DNA of 64,000 bases, taken from NCBI GenBank assembly GCA_024372625.1, contig CP099605.1:1550001-1614000 (forward strand), read 5' to 3'. Origin of the DNA: Comamonadaceae bacterium OTU4NAUVB1. Lineage in GTDB: Bacteria; Pseudomonadota; Gammaproteobacteria; Burkholderiales; Burkholderiaceae_C. Position 1 is the first letter of the stretch; every line of letters starts with the position of its first letter. The notes below the pieces were generated by a model, which had not been told where the DNA came from, did no database searches, and worked only from the letters and a program-made list of their open reading frames with translations. Shown piece after piece: positions 40,301 to 52,538 of the stretch. Both the position numbers and the translations under genes were made by a program.

Positions 40301-40821
40301 TCGACACGCTGGAGGACGCCATCCGCCGCATCGACGTCGAGACGCGCGAGCTGCTCGGAGGCACCTTCAAGGTCGTCAACGAACACTTCAGCCGCATGTT
40401 CCCCGAGCTCTTCGGCGGCGGCAACGCGCGCCTGGTGATGACTGGCGACGAGATCCTGGACGCCGGCGTGCAGGTCCTCGCGCAGCCGCCGGGCAAGAAG
40501 AACCAGACCATCCACCTGCTCTCGGGCGGGGAGAAGGCGCTGACGGCCATCGCGCTCGTCTTCGCCATCTTCCAGCTCAATCCGGCGCCGTTCTGTCTGC
40601 TCGACGAAGTCGACGCGCCGCTGGACGACGCCAACACCGACCGCTATGCCAAACTGGTTTCCGCCATGAGCCAGAGCACCCAGTTCCTTTTCATCAGCCA
40701 CAACAAGATCGCGATGGAGATGGCCCAGCAGCTCATCGGCGTGACGATGCAGGAGCAGGGCGTCTCGCGCATCGTGGCGGTGGACATGGAAGCGGCCGTG
40801 TCGATGGTCGCAGCAGCCTGA
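37303..40821 (+). CDS. smc: Chromosome segregation protein SMC
   Basis: Condensin ATPase that organises and separates chromosomes with ScpA/ScpB. The 1,172-residue product has Walker A GPNGCGKSNI (31-40), a long coiled coil, a central hinge (about 520-680), a second coiled coil, then the signature LSGGEKALTAIAL near 1073 and Walker B PFCLLDEVDAPLDDAN. The best start is the GTG giving VRLNSIKLSGFKSF, the conserved SMC N-terminus. Followed after 13 bases by zipA. Confidence 0.97.
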   Translation: MRLNSIKLSGFKSFAEPTNFLLPGQLVGVVGPNGCGKSNIMDAVRWVLGESRASELRGESMQDVIFNGTTTRKQASRASVELVFDNADHRAGGQWSQFAEIAVRRVLTRDGASSYYINNQPVRRRDVQDVFLGTGLGPRAYAIIGQGTISRIIESKPEELRLFLEEAAGVSKYKERRRETGNRLADTRENLTRVEDILRELDANLDRLEKQAEVARRYNALTADAGRKQHQLWFMKRAEAEADQVRVKADADRALNDLESRTAELRHVEADLETVRQAHYAAGDAVSQAQGRLYEAGAEVGRLEGEIRFVVEGRQRVEQRLVQLRDQFVQWTGRREAAEVELEALAGQGVDAEEQAELLAAQLEEHDARLPGLEDAQRLARDAAEAQRAVVTQVQQQIQVLAAEQRHLEEQRRQLTLRGERLRGDRQALATPDETRLADLQARLDAAREAADEAEARLQDLQETAPQRDDERRARQQSANAEGARHAEFSARLEALKALQDRVRTDGKLAPWLARHGLDGLQGLWSRLHIEPGWENALESALRERLGALEVSRLDLVRAFAADAPPARLAFFAPPAAGMPAAPAGALRRLSDLLRLNDAGLQALLAGWLHGCLVAPTLDEALAQRATLGPGETILVPGGHAVTAHGVVFYAPDSAQAGLLARQQEIENLERQVRAQVLISDEARTALSRAEAAYAEVAQRLVGARREAAEARSRAHDLQVETLRLTQLAEQHRARGEQLAADIGEVDAQLEDVEERRAVAEGRFEEFDLQLADGQERHARLDERVTEAGRVLDASREQHRRLERQAQEAAFARRSVEARRGELARAIDTAAQQVVALGAEQARAEDELGRLSDATAQAGLQDALALRLEREQALGAVRGRYDDLTARLRTSDEARLRLERELDPLRHRITELQLKEQAARLGVEQYAALLADAQADLDAVARSIEDDRVRLTGLQGEIDRLNREVAALGAVNLAALDELASARERKDFLDAQSADLNEAIDTLEDAIRRIDVETRELLGGTFKVVNEHFSRMFPELFGGGNARLVMTGDEILDAGVQVLAQPPGKKNQTIHLLSGGEKALTAIALVFAIFQLNPAPFCLLDEVDAPLDDANTDRYAKLVSAMSQSTQFLFISHNKIAMEMAQQLIGVTMQEQGVSRIVAVDMEAAVSMVAAA

Positions 40822-40834
40822 AAGCCCAAGATCC

Positions 40835-44075
<3,241 letters not shown>

Positions 44076-44124
44076 CACGGGACGCGTGCCGCGCCGCCCG
44101 ACGGCATCGAAAGGAAACGCCATC

Positions 44125-44577
44125 ATGAAGAACACACGCTGGATCGCCGGCTCCCTCGGACTCTGCGGAGCGCTGCTGCTCGGCGGCTGCGCGGCCCCCG
44201 GCCCGTATGGCGACTACGGCTACGGAGGGTCGTCCTACGGCGGCTATTCGCAGCCCTATTACGGGGCCGCCCCGGTGGTGGTGCCGGCGCCCGTCTACAT
44301 CCAGGGCGGCTACTACGACCGTCCCGGCTACTACGGCCGGCCGAGCTATTACGGACGACCCGCCTACGGAGCGCGTCCGGGCTATGGTGGCTACCGTGGC
44401 GGTGGCCAGGGTCGTCCCGAACAAGGGTTCCGCCCGGGTGGCGGGGCGGGTCCGCAGCCCGGGGCCGGCATGCGGCCAGGACGCGGCAACCCGACGCCCC
44501 AGCAACTCGCGCCCGGCCTGTATCCCGCCCAGACGCCACCGGCGCGGGGCGCGATCGGCGCCTCGGGCGGACCGTGA
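44125..44577 (+). CDS. Gly/Tyr/Pro-rich lipoprotein with short tandem repeats
   Basis: A 150-residue predicted lipoprotein: the signal ends in the lipobox LLGGC (cysteine at 21). The mature part is low complexity, with repeated YYGRP-like units ([19 protein letters not shown]) and Gly-rich runs. AAGGAAA before the ATG is an adequate ribosome binding site. Such proteins may be envelope-associated; no function is known. It ends 16 bases before def. Confidence 0.8.
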   Translation: MKNTRWIAGSLGLCGALLLGGCAAPGPYGDYGYGGSSYGGYSQPYYGAAPVVVPAPVYIQGGYYDRPGYYGRPSYYGRPAYGARPGYGGYRGGGQGRPEQGFRPGGGAGPQPGAGMRPGRGNPTPQQLAPGLYPAQTPPARGAIGASGGP

Positions 44578-44593
44578 GCGAAGCGGGCCGGCG

Positions 44594-45133
44594 ATGACCG
44601 TTCGCGAGATCCTGAAGATGGGCGATGCGCGGCTGCTGCGTGTCGCGCGGCCGGTCGAGGCGTTCGACACCGATGCGCTGCACCTGCTGGTGGCCGACAT
44701 GTTCGACACCATGCGCTCGGTCAACGGCGCCGGGCTCGCCGCGCCGCAGATCGCTGTCGACCTGCAGGTGGTGATCTTCGGCACCGACGCGCCGAACCCG
44801 CGCCAGCCGGACGCGCCGGTGGTGCCGCGCACCGTGCTGGTCAATCCGGTGATCGAACCGCTGGGCGACGCGGAGGAGGACGGTTGGGAGGGGTGCCTGT
44901 CGGTGCCCGGCCTGCGCGGCGTGGTGCCGCGTTTCGCGACCGTCCGCTACACCGGTTTCGACCCGTATGGCGACCCCGTCGATCGCACCGTCGGCGGCTT
45001 CCATGCCCGGGTCGTCCAGCACGAGGTCGACCACCTCCTGGGCAAGCTTTATCCCATGCGGATCCGCGATTTCTCGCGCTTCGGTTTCACCGAGGTGCTG
45101 TTCCCCGGCCTCGACGCCACCGTCGACGACTGA
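44594..45133 (+). CDS. def: Peptide deformylase
   Basis: Removes the formyl group from nascent proteins. The three metal and active-site motifs are present: [16 protein letters not shown] and HEVDHLLG. At 179 residues it is a normal-length, type 1-like enzyme. It is not next to fmt, and may be a second copy; such secondary copies are common in Burkholderiales. Confidence 0.95.
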   Translation: MTVREILKMGDARLLRVARPVEAFDTDALHLLVADMFDTMRSVNGAGLAAPQIAVDLQVVIFGTDAPNPRQPDAPVVPRTVLVNPVIEPLGDAEEDGWEGCLSVPGLRGVVPRFATVRYTGFDPYGDPVDRTVGGFHARVVQHEVDHLLGKLYPMRIRDFSRFGFTEVLFPGLDATVDD

Positions 45134-45157
45134 CCGGCCGGGGCGGACGCCGCGGGC

Positions 45158-45562
45158 TCAGTTGTAGCGGCCCATGGTGCCGCCGAGGCTGAAGCGGCCG
45201 GCGCCCAGGAACGCGACGGCGATGGCACCGAACAGGAACATGCCCTGCAGTTCGAGCGCCCAGCCACCGGTCTTGCCGATCGTCGCGATCTGGCCCGCAT
45301 GCGCCAGCCAGATCGCCACCAGCATGTTGAACGCGACGATCAGCGCGGCCGGCCGCGTCAGCACGCCCACGATCAGCAGCACCGGTGCGACCACCTCGCC
45401 GACGTACACGCCGTAGGCGAGCACGGCGGGCAGCCCGTTCGCCGTGACCATGCCGGTGATCGAGCCGATGCCATTGCTGAGCTTCGAAATGCCGTGCAGC
45501 AGGATGAGGATGCCGATGGCCAGGCGCAGCACGAGCTTGCCGGTGTCGTTGGATGAGTTCAT
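45158..45562 (-). CDS. DoxX family membrane protein
   Basis: A 134-residue inner-membrane protein with four predicted helices (LVLRLAIGILILLHGISKL, AVLAYGVYVGEVVAPVLLIV and others) and the DoxX-like GISKLSNGIGSITGM. Family members are linked to redox and thiol homeostasis in some bacteria, but most are uncharacterised. It converges on def. The conserved MNSSNDTG start is used. Confidence 0.9.
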   Translation of the reverse strand: MNSSNDTGKLVLRLAIGILILLHGISKLSNGIGSITGMVTANGLPAVLAYGVYVGEVVAPVLLIVGVLTRPAALIVAFNMLVAIWLAHAGQIATIGKTGGWALELQGMFLFGAIAVAFLGAGRFSLGGTMGRYN

Positions 45563-45686
45563 GCGAGGTTCCTTGTCTGAAGGGTTGGAAGGGAGCCGGA
45601 TTGTGGGCGATCCCGGCGCCGGTGCCGGCACGGCCGGAGGCGGGCCCGTAAACTGCGCAGCACGTTTTTTGCGAGGAAAGTCACCC

Positions 45687-46760
45687 ATGAACCATCACGC
45701 CGTTCCATCCGAGGCGTCCGAGGACCGCTCGGCCCTCCGCCGCCTGGCCCTCGCGGCGGTCTGCGCCGCCGCCGCCACGTTGTGCGCCGCGCCGGCCATC
45801 GCCGGCAAGACCCTGGACGCCGTCAAGCAGCGCGGCACCGTCAAGTGCGGCGTCACCAACGGCGTGGCCGGCTTTTCGGCGCCGGACACGCAGGGTCAGT
45901 GGTCGGGCCTCGACGTGGACGTCTGCCGCGCGATCGCGGCGGCGGTCCTGGGCGACGCGAAGAAGGTGGAGTTCGTGCCGCTCAACTCCCAGCAGCGCTT
46001 CTCGGCCCTGCAGGCCGGCGAGATCGACATCCTGGCGCGCAACACGACCTGGAATCTGACCCGCGACGCCTCGCTCGGCTTCCATTTCACCACCATCAAC
46101 TACTACGACGGCCAGGGCTTCCTGGTGCCGAAGAAGATCAAGGTGACCAGCGCCAAGCAGTTGAAGAACGCCACCATCTGCACGCAGGCGGGCACCACCA
46201 ACGAGAAGAACGTCGCCGACTACTTCCGGGCCCAGAACATCCCGGTCAAGACGGTCGTCTTCGAGAGCTACGAGGCGTCCTTCAAGGCCTTCTTCGCCGG
46301 CCGCTGCCAGGCCTTCACGACCGACGTGTCCGGGCTCGCCGGCCTGCGCAACAAGGAGGCGCCCAACCCCGACGACTACCTGATCCTGCCCGAGCTGATC
46401 TCCAAGGCGCCGCTCGCGCCGGTGGTGCGCAGGGGCGACGACGAATGGTTCGCCATCGCCAAGTGGGTGCCCAACGCGCTGATCGAGGCCGAGGAGGCCG
46501 GCGTCACCCAGGCCAACGTCGACGCCCTGAAGGCCGGCAGCAAGGACCCGGTCCAGCAGCGCCTGACCGGCGCCGGCGACGACCTCGGCAAGCTGCTCGG
46601 CCTGGACAAGGACTGGTCCTATCGCGCCATCAAGGCGGTGGGCAACCACGGGGAGATGTTCGAGCGCAACGTCGGCGCAAATTCGGTGCTCAAGCTGCCG
46701 CGCGGCGCCAACAACCTCTGGAACAAGGGCGGCCTGCTCTACGCGCTCCCGGTCCAATGA
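45687..46760 (+). CDS. aapJ: General L-amino-acid ABC transporter, binding protein (AapJ-like)
   Basis: Periplasmic binding protein of 357 residues with a long, Ala-rich signal (to about PAIAG). GKTLDAVKQRGTVKCGVTNG and FSAPDTQGQWSGLDVDVCRA are the start of the AapJ/BztA group, which binds a wide range of amino acids. Overlaps aapQ by 4 bases. Confidence 0.95.
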   Translation: MNHHAVPSEASEDRSALRRLALAAVCAAAATLCAAPAIAGKTLDAVKQRGTVKCGVTNGVAGFSAPDTQGQWSGLDVDVCRAIAAAVLGDAKKVEFVPLNSQQRFSALQAGEIDILARNTTWNLTRDASLGFHFTTINYYDGQGFLVPKKIKVTSAKQLKNATICTQAGTTNEKNVADYFRAQNIPVKTVVFESYEASFKAFFAGRCQAFTTDVSGLAGLRNKEAPNPDDYLILPELISKAPLAPVVRRGDDEWFAIAKWVPNALIEAEEAGVTQANVDALKAGSKDPVQQRLTGAGDDLGKLLGLDKDWSYRAIKAVGNHGEMFERNVGANSVLKLPRGANNLWNKGGLLYALPVQ

Positions 46761-47764
46761 ACGTCGTGGGCGCGGCCCCGGGACGGCGCGCCGCGGTGCT
46801 CGGTCTCGCGTTGCAGGTGGTGCTCGTGGGGGCCGTGTTCGCCGGCCTGTACTGGATCGTCCAGCACGCGCTGGAGGTGCTGCGCGGACGCGGCGTGCGC
46901 TCGGGCTTCGACTTCCTCGCCCAGTCGGCCGGCTTCGAGATCTCCGAGGGCTGGCTCGACCACGACGGCGGCCAGCCGTTCTGGCGCGCCTTTCTCGCCG
47001 GGCTCGTCAACACGGTGCGCGCGGCGGTCCCGGCGGCCGTGCTGGCGGTGGTCCTCGGCACCCTGCTGGGCATCGGCCGCCTGGCGCCGCACGCGCTGGT
47101 GCGCGGCTTGTGCGCGGTCTACGTCCAGACGGTGCGCAACGTTCCGCTGCTGATGCAGATGCTGATGCTGTATTTCGCGCTGACGCAACTGCTGCCGGAG
47201 TCGGCCGAGGCGGTGCGGCTGGCGCCGGGCGTTTTCCTGAGCAAGGGCGGGCTGTCGCTGCCCTGGCCGTTGCGCGAGGCCGGTGCCTTCTGGCCGAGCG
47301 GACTCGAATGGCCGGAGCAGGGCGGCTTCAACATCGTCGGCGGCGCGGCGCTCAGTCCCGAGTACCTGGCCGTGGCGGGGGGGCTGGCGCTCTACACGGC
47401 CGCCTTCGTGGCCGAGATCGTGCGCGCGGGCATCGCCTCGGTCGCGCCGGGGCAGAAGCTGGCCGCGCGCGCGCTGGGGCTCGAGCCCGGCGCGGAGCTG
47501 CGCATCGTCGTGCTGCCGCAGGCGCTGCGCCTGATCGTGCCGTCGCTGACCAACCAGTTGCTCAGCCTGACCAAGAACTCGTCGCTGGCGGTGGCGGTCG
47601 GCTATCCGGAACTGGTCTCGGTGGCCAACACCTCGCTCAATTCCACCGGCCGCGCCTTCGAGTGCATCGCGATCGTGATGGCGGTGTACCTGCTGCTGTC
47701 GCTGGCGATCTCGGCCACCATGAACGTCTACAACGCGCGCGTCGCGCTGCGGGGGTGGCGATGA
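46757..47764 (+). CDS. aapQ: General L-amino-acid ABC transporter permease (AapQ-like)
   Basis: HisM/AapQ-type permease, 335 residues, with a long periplasmic segment between helices as is usual for this pair. YVQTVRNVPLLMQMLMLYFA and ARALGLEPGAELRIVVLPQA (the EAA loop) are characteristic. The start overlaps aapJ and the stop overlaps aapM. Confidence 0.95.
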   Translation: MNVVGAAPGRRAAVLGLALQVVLVGAVFAGLYWIVQHALEVLRGRGVRSGFDFLAQSAGFEISEGWLDHDGGQPFWRAFLAGLVNTVRAAVPAAVLAVVLGTLLGIGRLAPHALVRGLCAVYVQTVRNVPLLMQMLMLYFALTQLLPESAEAVRLAPGVFLSKGGLSLPWPLREAGAFWPSGLEWPEQGGFNIVGGAALSPEYLAVAGGLALYTAAFVAEIVRAGIASVAPGQKLAARALGLEPGAELRIVVLPQALRLIVPSLTNQLLSLTKNSSLAVAVGYPELVSVANTSLNSTGRAFECIAIVMAVYLLLSLAISATMNVYNARVALRGWR

Positions 47765-48891
47765 GCGCCACGGCGTCGCCGGCCGAACTGGTCACCGCCG
47801 ATGGCGACGGCACGCCGACCGGTCCGCCCGGCGCCACGCCGCCGCCGGCCGAATCCCGGCGCCGGCGCTGGGGCCGGGAACTGTTCGGCTCGCCCTGGCG
47901 CGCGCTCTCCAGCGTCGCGCTGCTGGCGCTGATCGCCTGGGCGGCCGTGCATGCGCTCGACTGGGCGGTGCTGCGCGCCGTCTTCCGCCCCGACGCCGAC
48001 GCCTGCCGGGCGCCGGGGCAGGGGGCGTGCTGGGGCGTGGTGGCCGAGAAGTGGCGGCCGCTGCTGTTCGGGCGCTATCCGTACGAGGCGCAGTGGCGCC
48101 CGGCGGTGGCGGTGGTGGTGCTGTCGGCCGTGACGATGCTCAGCGCCTGGCCGCGCGTGTGGCGCTGGTGGCTGGCGCCGCTGTGGGCGGGCGCGCTGGC
48201 GCTGTTCGTGGGCCTGATGTTCGGCGGCGTGGCGGGCCTCGAACCGGTCGCGACCAACCGCTGGGGCGGCCTGCCGCTGACCATCGGGCTGGCGGTGGTG
48301 TCCCTGGCGGCGGCGTTTCCGCTGGCGCTGCTGCTGGCGCTCGGACGCCGCTCGCGCTGGCCGGCGGCGCGCGCGCTCTGCGCCACCTACATCGAGCTGG
48401 TGCGCGGCGTGCCATTGATCTCGGTGCTGTTCATGGCGTCGTTCCTGCTGCCGCTGCTGTGGCCGGCGGGCTGGCAACCCGACGTGCTGGTGCGCGTGCT
48501 GGCCGGCCTGGCGCTGTTCGTGGCCGCCTACATGGCCGAGATCGTGCGCGGCGGCCTGCAGGCGGTGCCGCGCGGGCAGGTCGACGCCGCGATGGCGCTG
48601 GGTTTCGGCCGCTGGCCGGTGCAACGCGACATCGTGCTGCCGCAGGCGCTGCGCCTGGTGGTGCCGGCGCTGACCAACACCGTGGTCGGCACGCTCAAGG
48701 ACACCTCGCTGGTGACGGTGGTGGGCCTGTTCGAGCTGACCGGCGCGCTGGGCCTGGCGCTGGGCGGCGACCCGACCTGGCGGCCGTTCTACCTGGAGGG
48801 CTACCTGTTCATCGCGGCGGTGTACTGGGCGATGTGCTTCGGACTGTCGCGCTACAGCGCCTGGCTGGAGCGGCGGCTCGCGGCGGGTTGA
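47761..48891 (+). CDS. aapM: General L-amino-acid ABC transporter permease (AapM-like)
   Basis: Second permease, 376 residues, with an extended N-terminal cytoplasmic part rich in Pro and Arg. YIELVRGVPLISVLFMASF and AAMALGFGRWPVQRDIVLPQ mark the family. The ATPase gene aapP that normally follows is missing: glnD comes next on the other strand. Confidence 0.95.
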   Translation: MSATASPAELVTADGDGTPTGPPGATPPPAESRRRRWGRELFGSPWRALSSVALLALIAWAAVHALDWAVLRAVFRPDADACRAPGQGACWGVVAEKWRPLLFGRYPYEAQWRPAVAVVVLSAVTMLSAWPRVWRWWLAPLWAGALALFVGLMFGGVAGLEPVATNRWGGLPLTIGLAVVSLAAAFPLALLLALGRRSRWPAARALCATYIELVRGVPLISVLFMASFLLPLLWPAGWQPDVLVRVLAGLALFVAAYMAEIVRGGLQAVPRGQVDAAMALGFGRWPVQRDIVLPQALRLVVPALTNTVVGTLKDTSLVTVVGLFELTGALGLALGGDPTWRPFYLEGYLFIAAVYWAMCFGLSRYSAWLERRLAAG

Positions 48892-48927
48892 GGCCGGCCG
48901 GCGCCCGGTCACCGGCCGCGTCGGCGT

Positions 48928-51531
48928 TCAGGCCGCCAGCACGTCCATCAGCTCGCGCTCGATCGCCAGTTGTGCCCGCTGGCCCTGCAGCTGCGGTCCG
49001 CTGACGAGGAAGGTGTCCTCCACCCGCTCCCCCAGGGTCGTCACCTTGGCGAACTGCAGGTGCAGCTGGTGCTGCGCCAGCACGCGCGCCACCGAGTAGA
49101 GCAGGCCGGCGCGGTCGCTCGCCGAGATGTTGAGCAGCCAGCGTTGGGCCTTGTCGTCGGGCGTGAGGCTGATGCGCGGCTGGATCGGGAAGCTGCGCAC
49201 GCGGCGCGACACGCGGCCCTTGCCGGGAGCGGGCAGCGGACCGGCCTCGGCCAGCGTCTTGGCCAGGCCGTTCTCCACCATGCTGATGAGATCGCGGTAG
49301 TGGTCGGGCACGAAGGTGGTCACGACCTGGAAGGTGTCGAGCGCGCAGCCGGTGCTGGTGGTGTGGACCTTGGCGTCGAGGATGCTGAACGACGACTGCT
49401 CGAAGTAGCCGCAGATGCGCGCGAACAGGTCCTGCTGGTCGGGCGTGTAGACCACCACCTGCAGGCCTTCGCCGATGGGCGAGAGCCGCGCCCGCACGAT
49501 CGGCGGCGCCGTGGGATCGAGCGGCGCGGCCCGCAGCCGCACGTGGCGCGCGAGCTGCTTGGTGTGCCAGGCGATCTCGGAGGCGTCGTGGCGCATGAAA
49601 TAGCCCACGTCCAGCGTTTCCCACAGCGCCTTGTGCGACCCCGAAGGCACCGCGCGCAGCGCCAGCTCCACCAGGGCCTCGCGCTTGCGCGCCTCGACCT
49701 CGGCGTCCGGGTCGGGCATGTGGCCGCCGAGCACGCGCGAGGTGGCGCGGTAGAGGTCCTCGAGCAGCTTGCCCTTCCAGGCGTTCCACACGCGCGGCGA
49801 GGTCCCGCGGATGTCGGCGATCGTGAGCAGGTAGAGCGCCGTGAGGTAGCGCTCGCTGCCCACGTGCCTGGCGAAGGCGGCGATGACCTCGGGATCGCTC
49901 AGGTCGCGCTTCTGCGCCACGGTGCTCATCGTCAGGTGCTCGGAGACCAGGAACTCGATGAGGCGCGAGTCCTCGCGCTCGATGCCGTGCTGGCGGCAGA
50001 AGCGCGCGACGTCGCGCGCGCCCAGTGTCGAATGGTCGCCGCCGCGCCCCTTGGCGATGTCGTGGAACAGCGCGGCCACGTAGAGCACCCAGGGCTTGTC
50101 CCAGCCGGCGGCCAGCTGCGAGCAGAACGGGTACTCGTGCGCGTGCTCGGCGATGAAGAAGCGCCGGATGTTGCGCAGCACCATCAGGATGTGCTGGTCG
50201 ACCGTGTAGACGTGGAACAGGTCGTGCTGCATCTGCCCGACGATGCTGCGGAAGACGCGCAGGTAGCGCCCCAGCACCGAGGTCTGGTTGAGCAGCCGGA
50301 AGGCGTGCGTGATGCCGCGCGGCTCCACCAGCATGCGCATGAAGGTGACGTGGTTGACGTGGTCGTTGCGGAACCGGCTGTCCATCACGGGCCGCGCGTT
50401 GTAGAGCGCGCGCAGCGTGCGCGCCGACAGGCCCTTGACGCCGGCGGTCTTCTGGAACAGCAGGAAGGTCTCCAGGATCGCCTGGGGTTCCTTCAGATAG
50501 AGGTCGTCGCTCGCGACCTCGATCATCCCGGCCTTCTCGAAGAAGCGTTCGTTGATGCGCCGGGGCTCCTCCTGCAGCGGGTGCAGTCGCTCGCCGATGT
50601 TCAGCAGCAGGATCTGGTTGAGCTGCGTCACGGCCTTGGCGGCCCAGTAGTAGCGCCGCATCAGCGCCTCGCTCGCCTTGCGCTGCGATTCGCCGACGTA
50701 GCCGAAGGTGGCGGCGACGGCGGTCTGCAGGTCGAAGACCAGGCGGTCCTCGCGGCGGTTGGCCGTCACGTGGAGCCTGGCGCGGATCAGGCTGAGCAGC
50801 GCCTCGTTGCGCTTGATCTGGCGCACCTCGAAGGGCGTGGCCAGGCCGTTCTTGGCCAGGTCCTCCCAGCGGTTGCCGTAGCCCGCCGCCTTGGTCACCC
50901 ACAGGATGGTCTGCAGGTCGCGCAGGCCGCCGGGGGATTCCTTGCAGTTGGGCTCCAGCGCGTAGGGCGTGTCGTCGTGCTTGTGGTGGCGGTGGCGCAT
51001 CTCCTGCGACTTGGCCGCGAAGAACGCGCGCGGGTCGAGGTCGGCGAAGAACTGCTTGCGGAACGCCGCGTAGAGCTTCTTGTCGCCCGTGATCAGGCGC
51101 GATTCGATCAGCGCGGTCTGCACCGTCACGTCCTTGGCGGCCTCGGCCAGGCATTCGCCGAGGGTGCGCACGCTCGAGCCGATCTCCAGTCCCGCGTCCC
51201 AGCACTGGCCGATGAACGCCTCCACGCACGCCGGGTCGACGCACTCGGCGTGCGACTCGGGCAGCAGCACCAGCACGTCGACGTCGGAGAAGGGAAACAG
51301 CTCGCCGCGCCCGAAGCCGCCGACCGCGACCAGCGCGGGGACGCCGCCGAAGCCGGCGCGCTCCCAGAGCATGACCAGGGTCTCGTCGGCCAGCGCGGCG
51401 AGCTGGCGCAGCACGGCGTGCACGGCCCGCGTGGGCGCGCGCGACAGGCGCAGCGTGTCGAACAGCGCGAGCTTGCGGGCGCGGTAGGTCTCGCGCAGCG
51501 TGGCGGCCTCGACCGTGGCGACCTCGATCAC
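48928..51531 (-). CDS. glnD: Bifunctional PII uridylyltransferase/uridylyl-removing enzyme
   Basis: Senses glutamine and controls PII proteins by adding or removing UMP. The nucleotidyltransferase motif GGFGRGELFPFSDVD (71-85) is followed by an HD phosphohydrolase domain (ALFHDIAKGRGGDHS near 485) and two ACT domains at the C-terminus (QVVVYTPDQQDLFARICGYF and WLLNISASDRAGLLYSVARV). 867 residues from the GTG at 51531. It follows map by 20 bases. Confidence 0.96.
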   Translation of the reverse strand: MIEVATVEAATLRETYRARKLALFDTLRLSRAPTRAVHAVLRQLAALADETLVMLWERAGFGGVPALVAVGGFGRGELFPFSDVDVLVLLPESHAECVDPACVEAFIGQCWDAGLEIGSSVRTLGECLAEAAKDVTVQTALIESRLITGDKKLYAAFRKQFFADLDPRAFFAAKSQEMRHRHHKHDDTPYALEPNCKESPGGLRDLQTILWVTKAAGYGNRWEDLAKNGLATPFEVRQIKRNEALLSLIRARLHVTANRREDRLVFDLQTAVAATFGYVGESQRKASEALMRRYYWAAKAVTQLNQILLLNIGERLHPLQEEPRRINERFFEKAGMIEVASDDLYLKEPQAILETFLLFQKTAGVKGLSARTLRALYNARPVMDSRFRNDHVNHVTFMRMLVEPRGITHAFRLLNQTSVLGRYLRVFRSIVGQMQHDLFHVYTVDQHILMVLRNIRRFFIAEHAHEYPFCSQLAAGWDKPWVLYVAALFHDIAKGRGGDHSTLGARDVARFCRQHGIEREDSRLIEFLVSEHLTMSTVAQKRDLSDPEVIAAFARHVGSERYLTALYLLTIADIRGTSPRVWNAWKGKLLEDLYRATSRVLGGHMPDPDAEVEARKREALVELALRAVPSGSHKALWETLDVGYFMRHDASEIAWHTKQLARHVRLRAAPLDPTAPPIVRARLSPIGEGLQVVVYTPDQQDLFARICGYFEQSSFSILDAKVHTTSTGCALDTFQVVTTFVPDHYRDLISMVENGLAKTLAEAGPLPAPGKGRVSRRVRSFPIQPRISLTPDDKAQRWLLNISASDRAGLLYSVARVLAQHQLHLQFAKVTTLGERVEDTFLVSGPQLQGQRAQLAIERELMDVLAA

Positions 51532-51551
51532 GGCGGTGCCGTCCGCCGGCC

Positions 51552-52406
51552 TCAGGCCGCGACGCCGGCCGTGGCCGACTCGCGGGCCCGGGCCTCCAGC
51601 ACGAAGGCCGGCGGCGGCGGGCTGCCGGCCGACAGCGTCAGCACCTCGTAGCCGGTCTCGGTCACCAGCACCGAATGCTCCCACTGGGCCGACAGCGAGT
51701 GGTCGCGCGTGACGATGGTCCAGCCGTCGTACTGGCCGCCCTTCGCGTCCTCCTTGATGTCGCGCCGGCCGGCGTTGATCATCGGTTCGATGGTGAAGAT
51801 CATGCCTGGGCGCAGTTCCTCCAGCGTGCCCGGGCGGCCGTAGTGCAGCACCTGGGGCTCCTCGTGGAACTGGCGTCCGACGCCGTGGCCGCAGAACTCG
51901 CGCACCACCGTGAAGCCGTTGCCCTCGGCGTACTTCTGGATCGCGTGGCCGACGTCGCCCAGCCGGTTGCCCGGGCGCACCTGCAGGATCCCGTGCCACA
52001 TCGCCTCGTAGGTGACGGTGCACAGGCGCTTCGCCGCGATCGAGACGTCGCCCACCATGAACATGCGGCTGTTGTCGCCGAACCAGCCGTCCTTGATGAC
52101 GGTGACGTCGATGTTCATGATGTCGCCCTTCTTCAGGGGCTTGTCGTTGGGGATGCCGTGGCACACGACGTGGTTGAGCGATGTGCACAGCGACTTCGGA
52201 TAGGGCACGCTGCTCGCGCCCTGGTAGCCGAGGGTGGCCGAGGTGGTGCCCTGGGCGGCCATGTACTCGGCGGCGAGGCGGTCGATCTCGTTGGTCGTCA
52301 CGCCGGGCTTGACGAAGGGGGTGAGGTAGTCCAGGACCTCGGAGGCGAGGCGGCAGGCGATGCGCATCGCGGCCACGCCCGCAGCGTCGTTGTAGGTAAT
52401 GCTCAT
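51552..52406 (-). CDS. map: Methionine aminopeptidase, type I
   Basis: Removes initiator methionine. The five metal ligands are visible: D in NIDVTVIKDGWFGDNSRMF (two), H in GHGVGRQFHEEPQV, E in TIEPMIN and E in SVLVTE. The frame from MSITYNDAAG gives 284 residues, a standard length with a short Pro/Ala tail. The map-glnD order is common in betaproteobacteria. Confidence 0.96.
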   Translation of the reverse strand: MSITYNDAAGVAAMRIACRLASEVLDYLTPFVKPGVTTNEIDRLAAEYMAAQGTTSATLGYQGASSVPYPKSLCTSLNHVVCHGIPNDKPLKKGDIMNIDVTVIKDGWFGDNSRMFMVGDVSIAAKRLCTVTYEAMWHGILQVRPGNRLGDVGHAIQKYAEGNGFTVVREFCGHGVGRQFHEEPQVLHYGRPGTLEELRPGMIFTIEPMINAGRRDIKEDAKGGQYDGWTIVTRDHSLSAQWEHSVLVTETGYEVLTLSAGSPPPPAFVLEARARESATAGVAA

Positions 52407-52538
52407 GGGGCGCAATTATCCCATCGGGGGTGCGTGGGGGCTGGTCCCGGCGCTGGAGGCCGACCCGCCGGCGTGGCCTAAAATCGCGGTCTCGCGCCCC
52501 GGATCGTCCCAGTCAGCGGCACTCCGGCGCGCCGGCCT

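Noticed and set aside
48970..51651. Long plus-strand open frame opposite glnD
   Set aside because: Same effect of GC-rich coding on the opposite strand; glnD has all expected domains and the antisense product has none.
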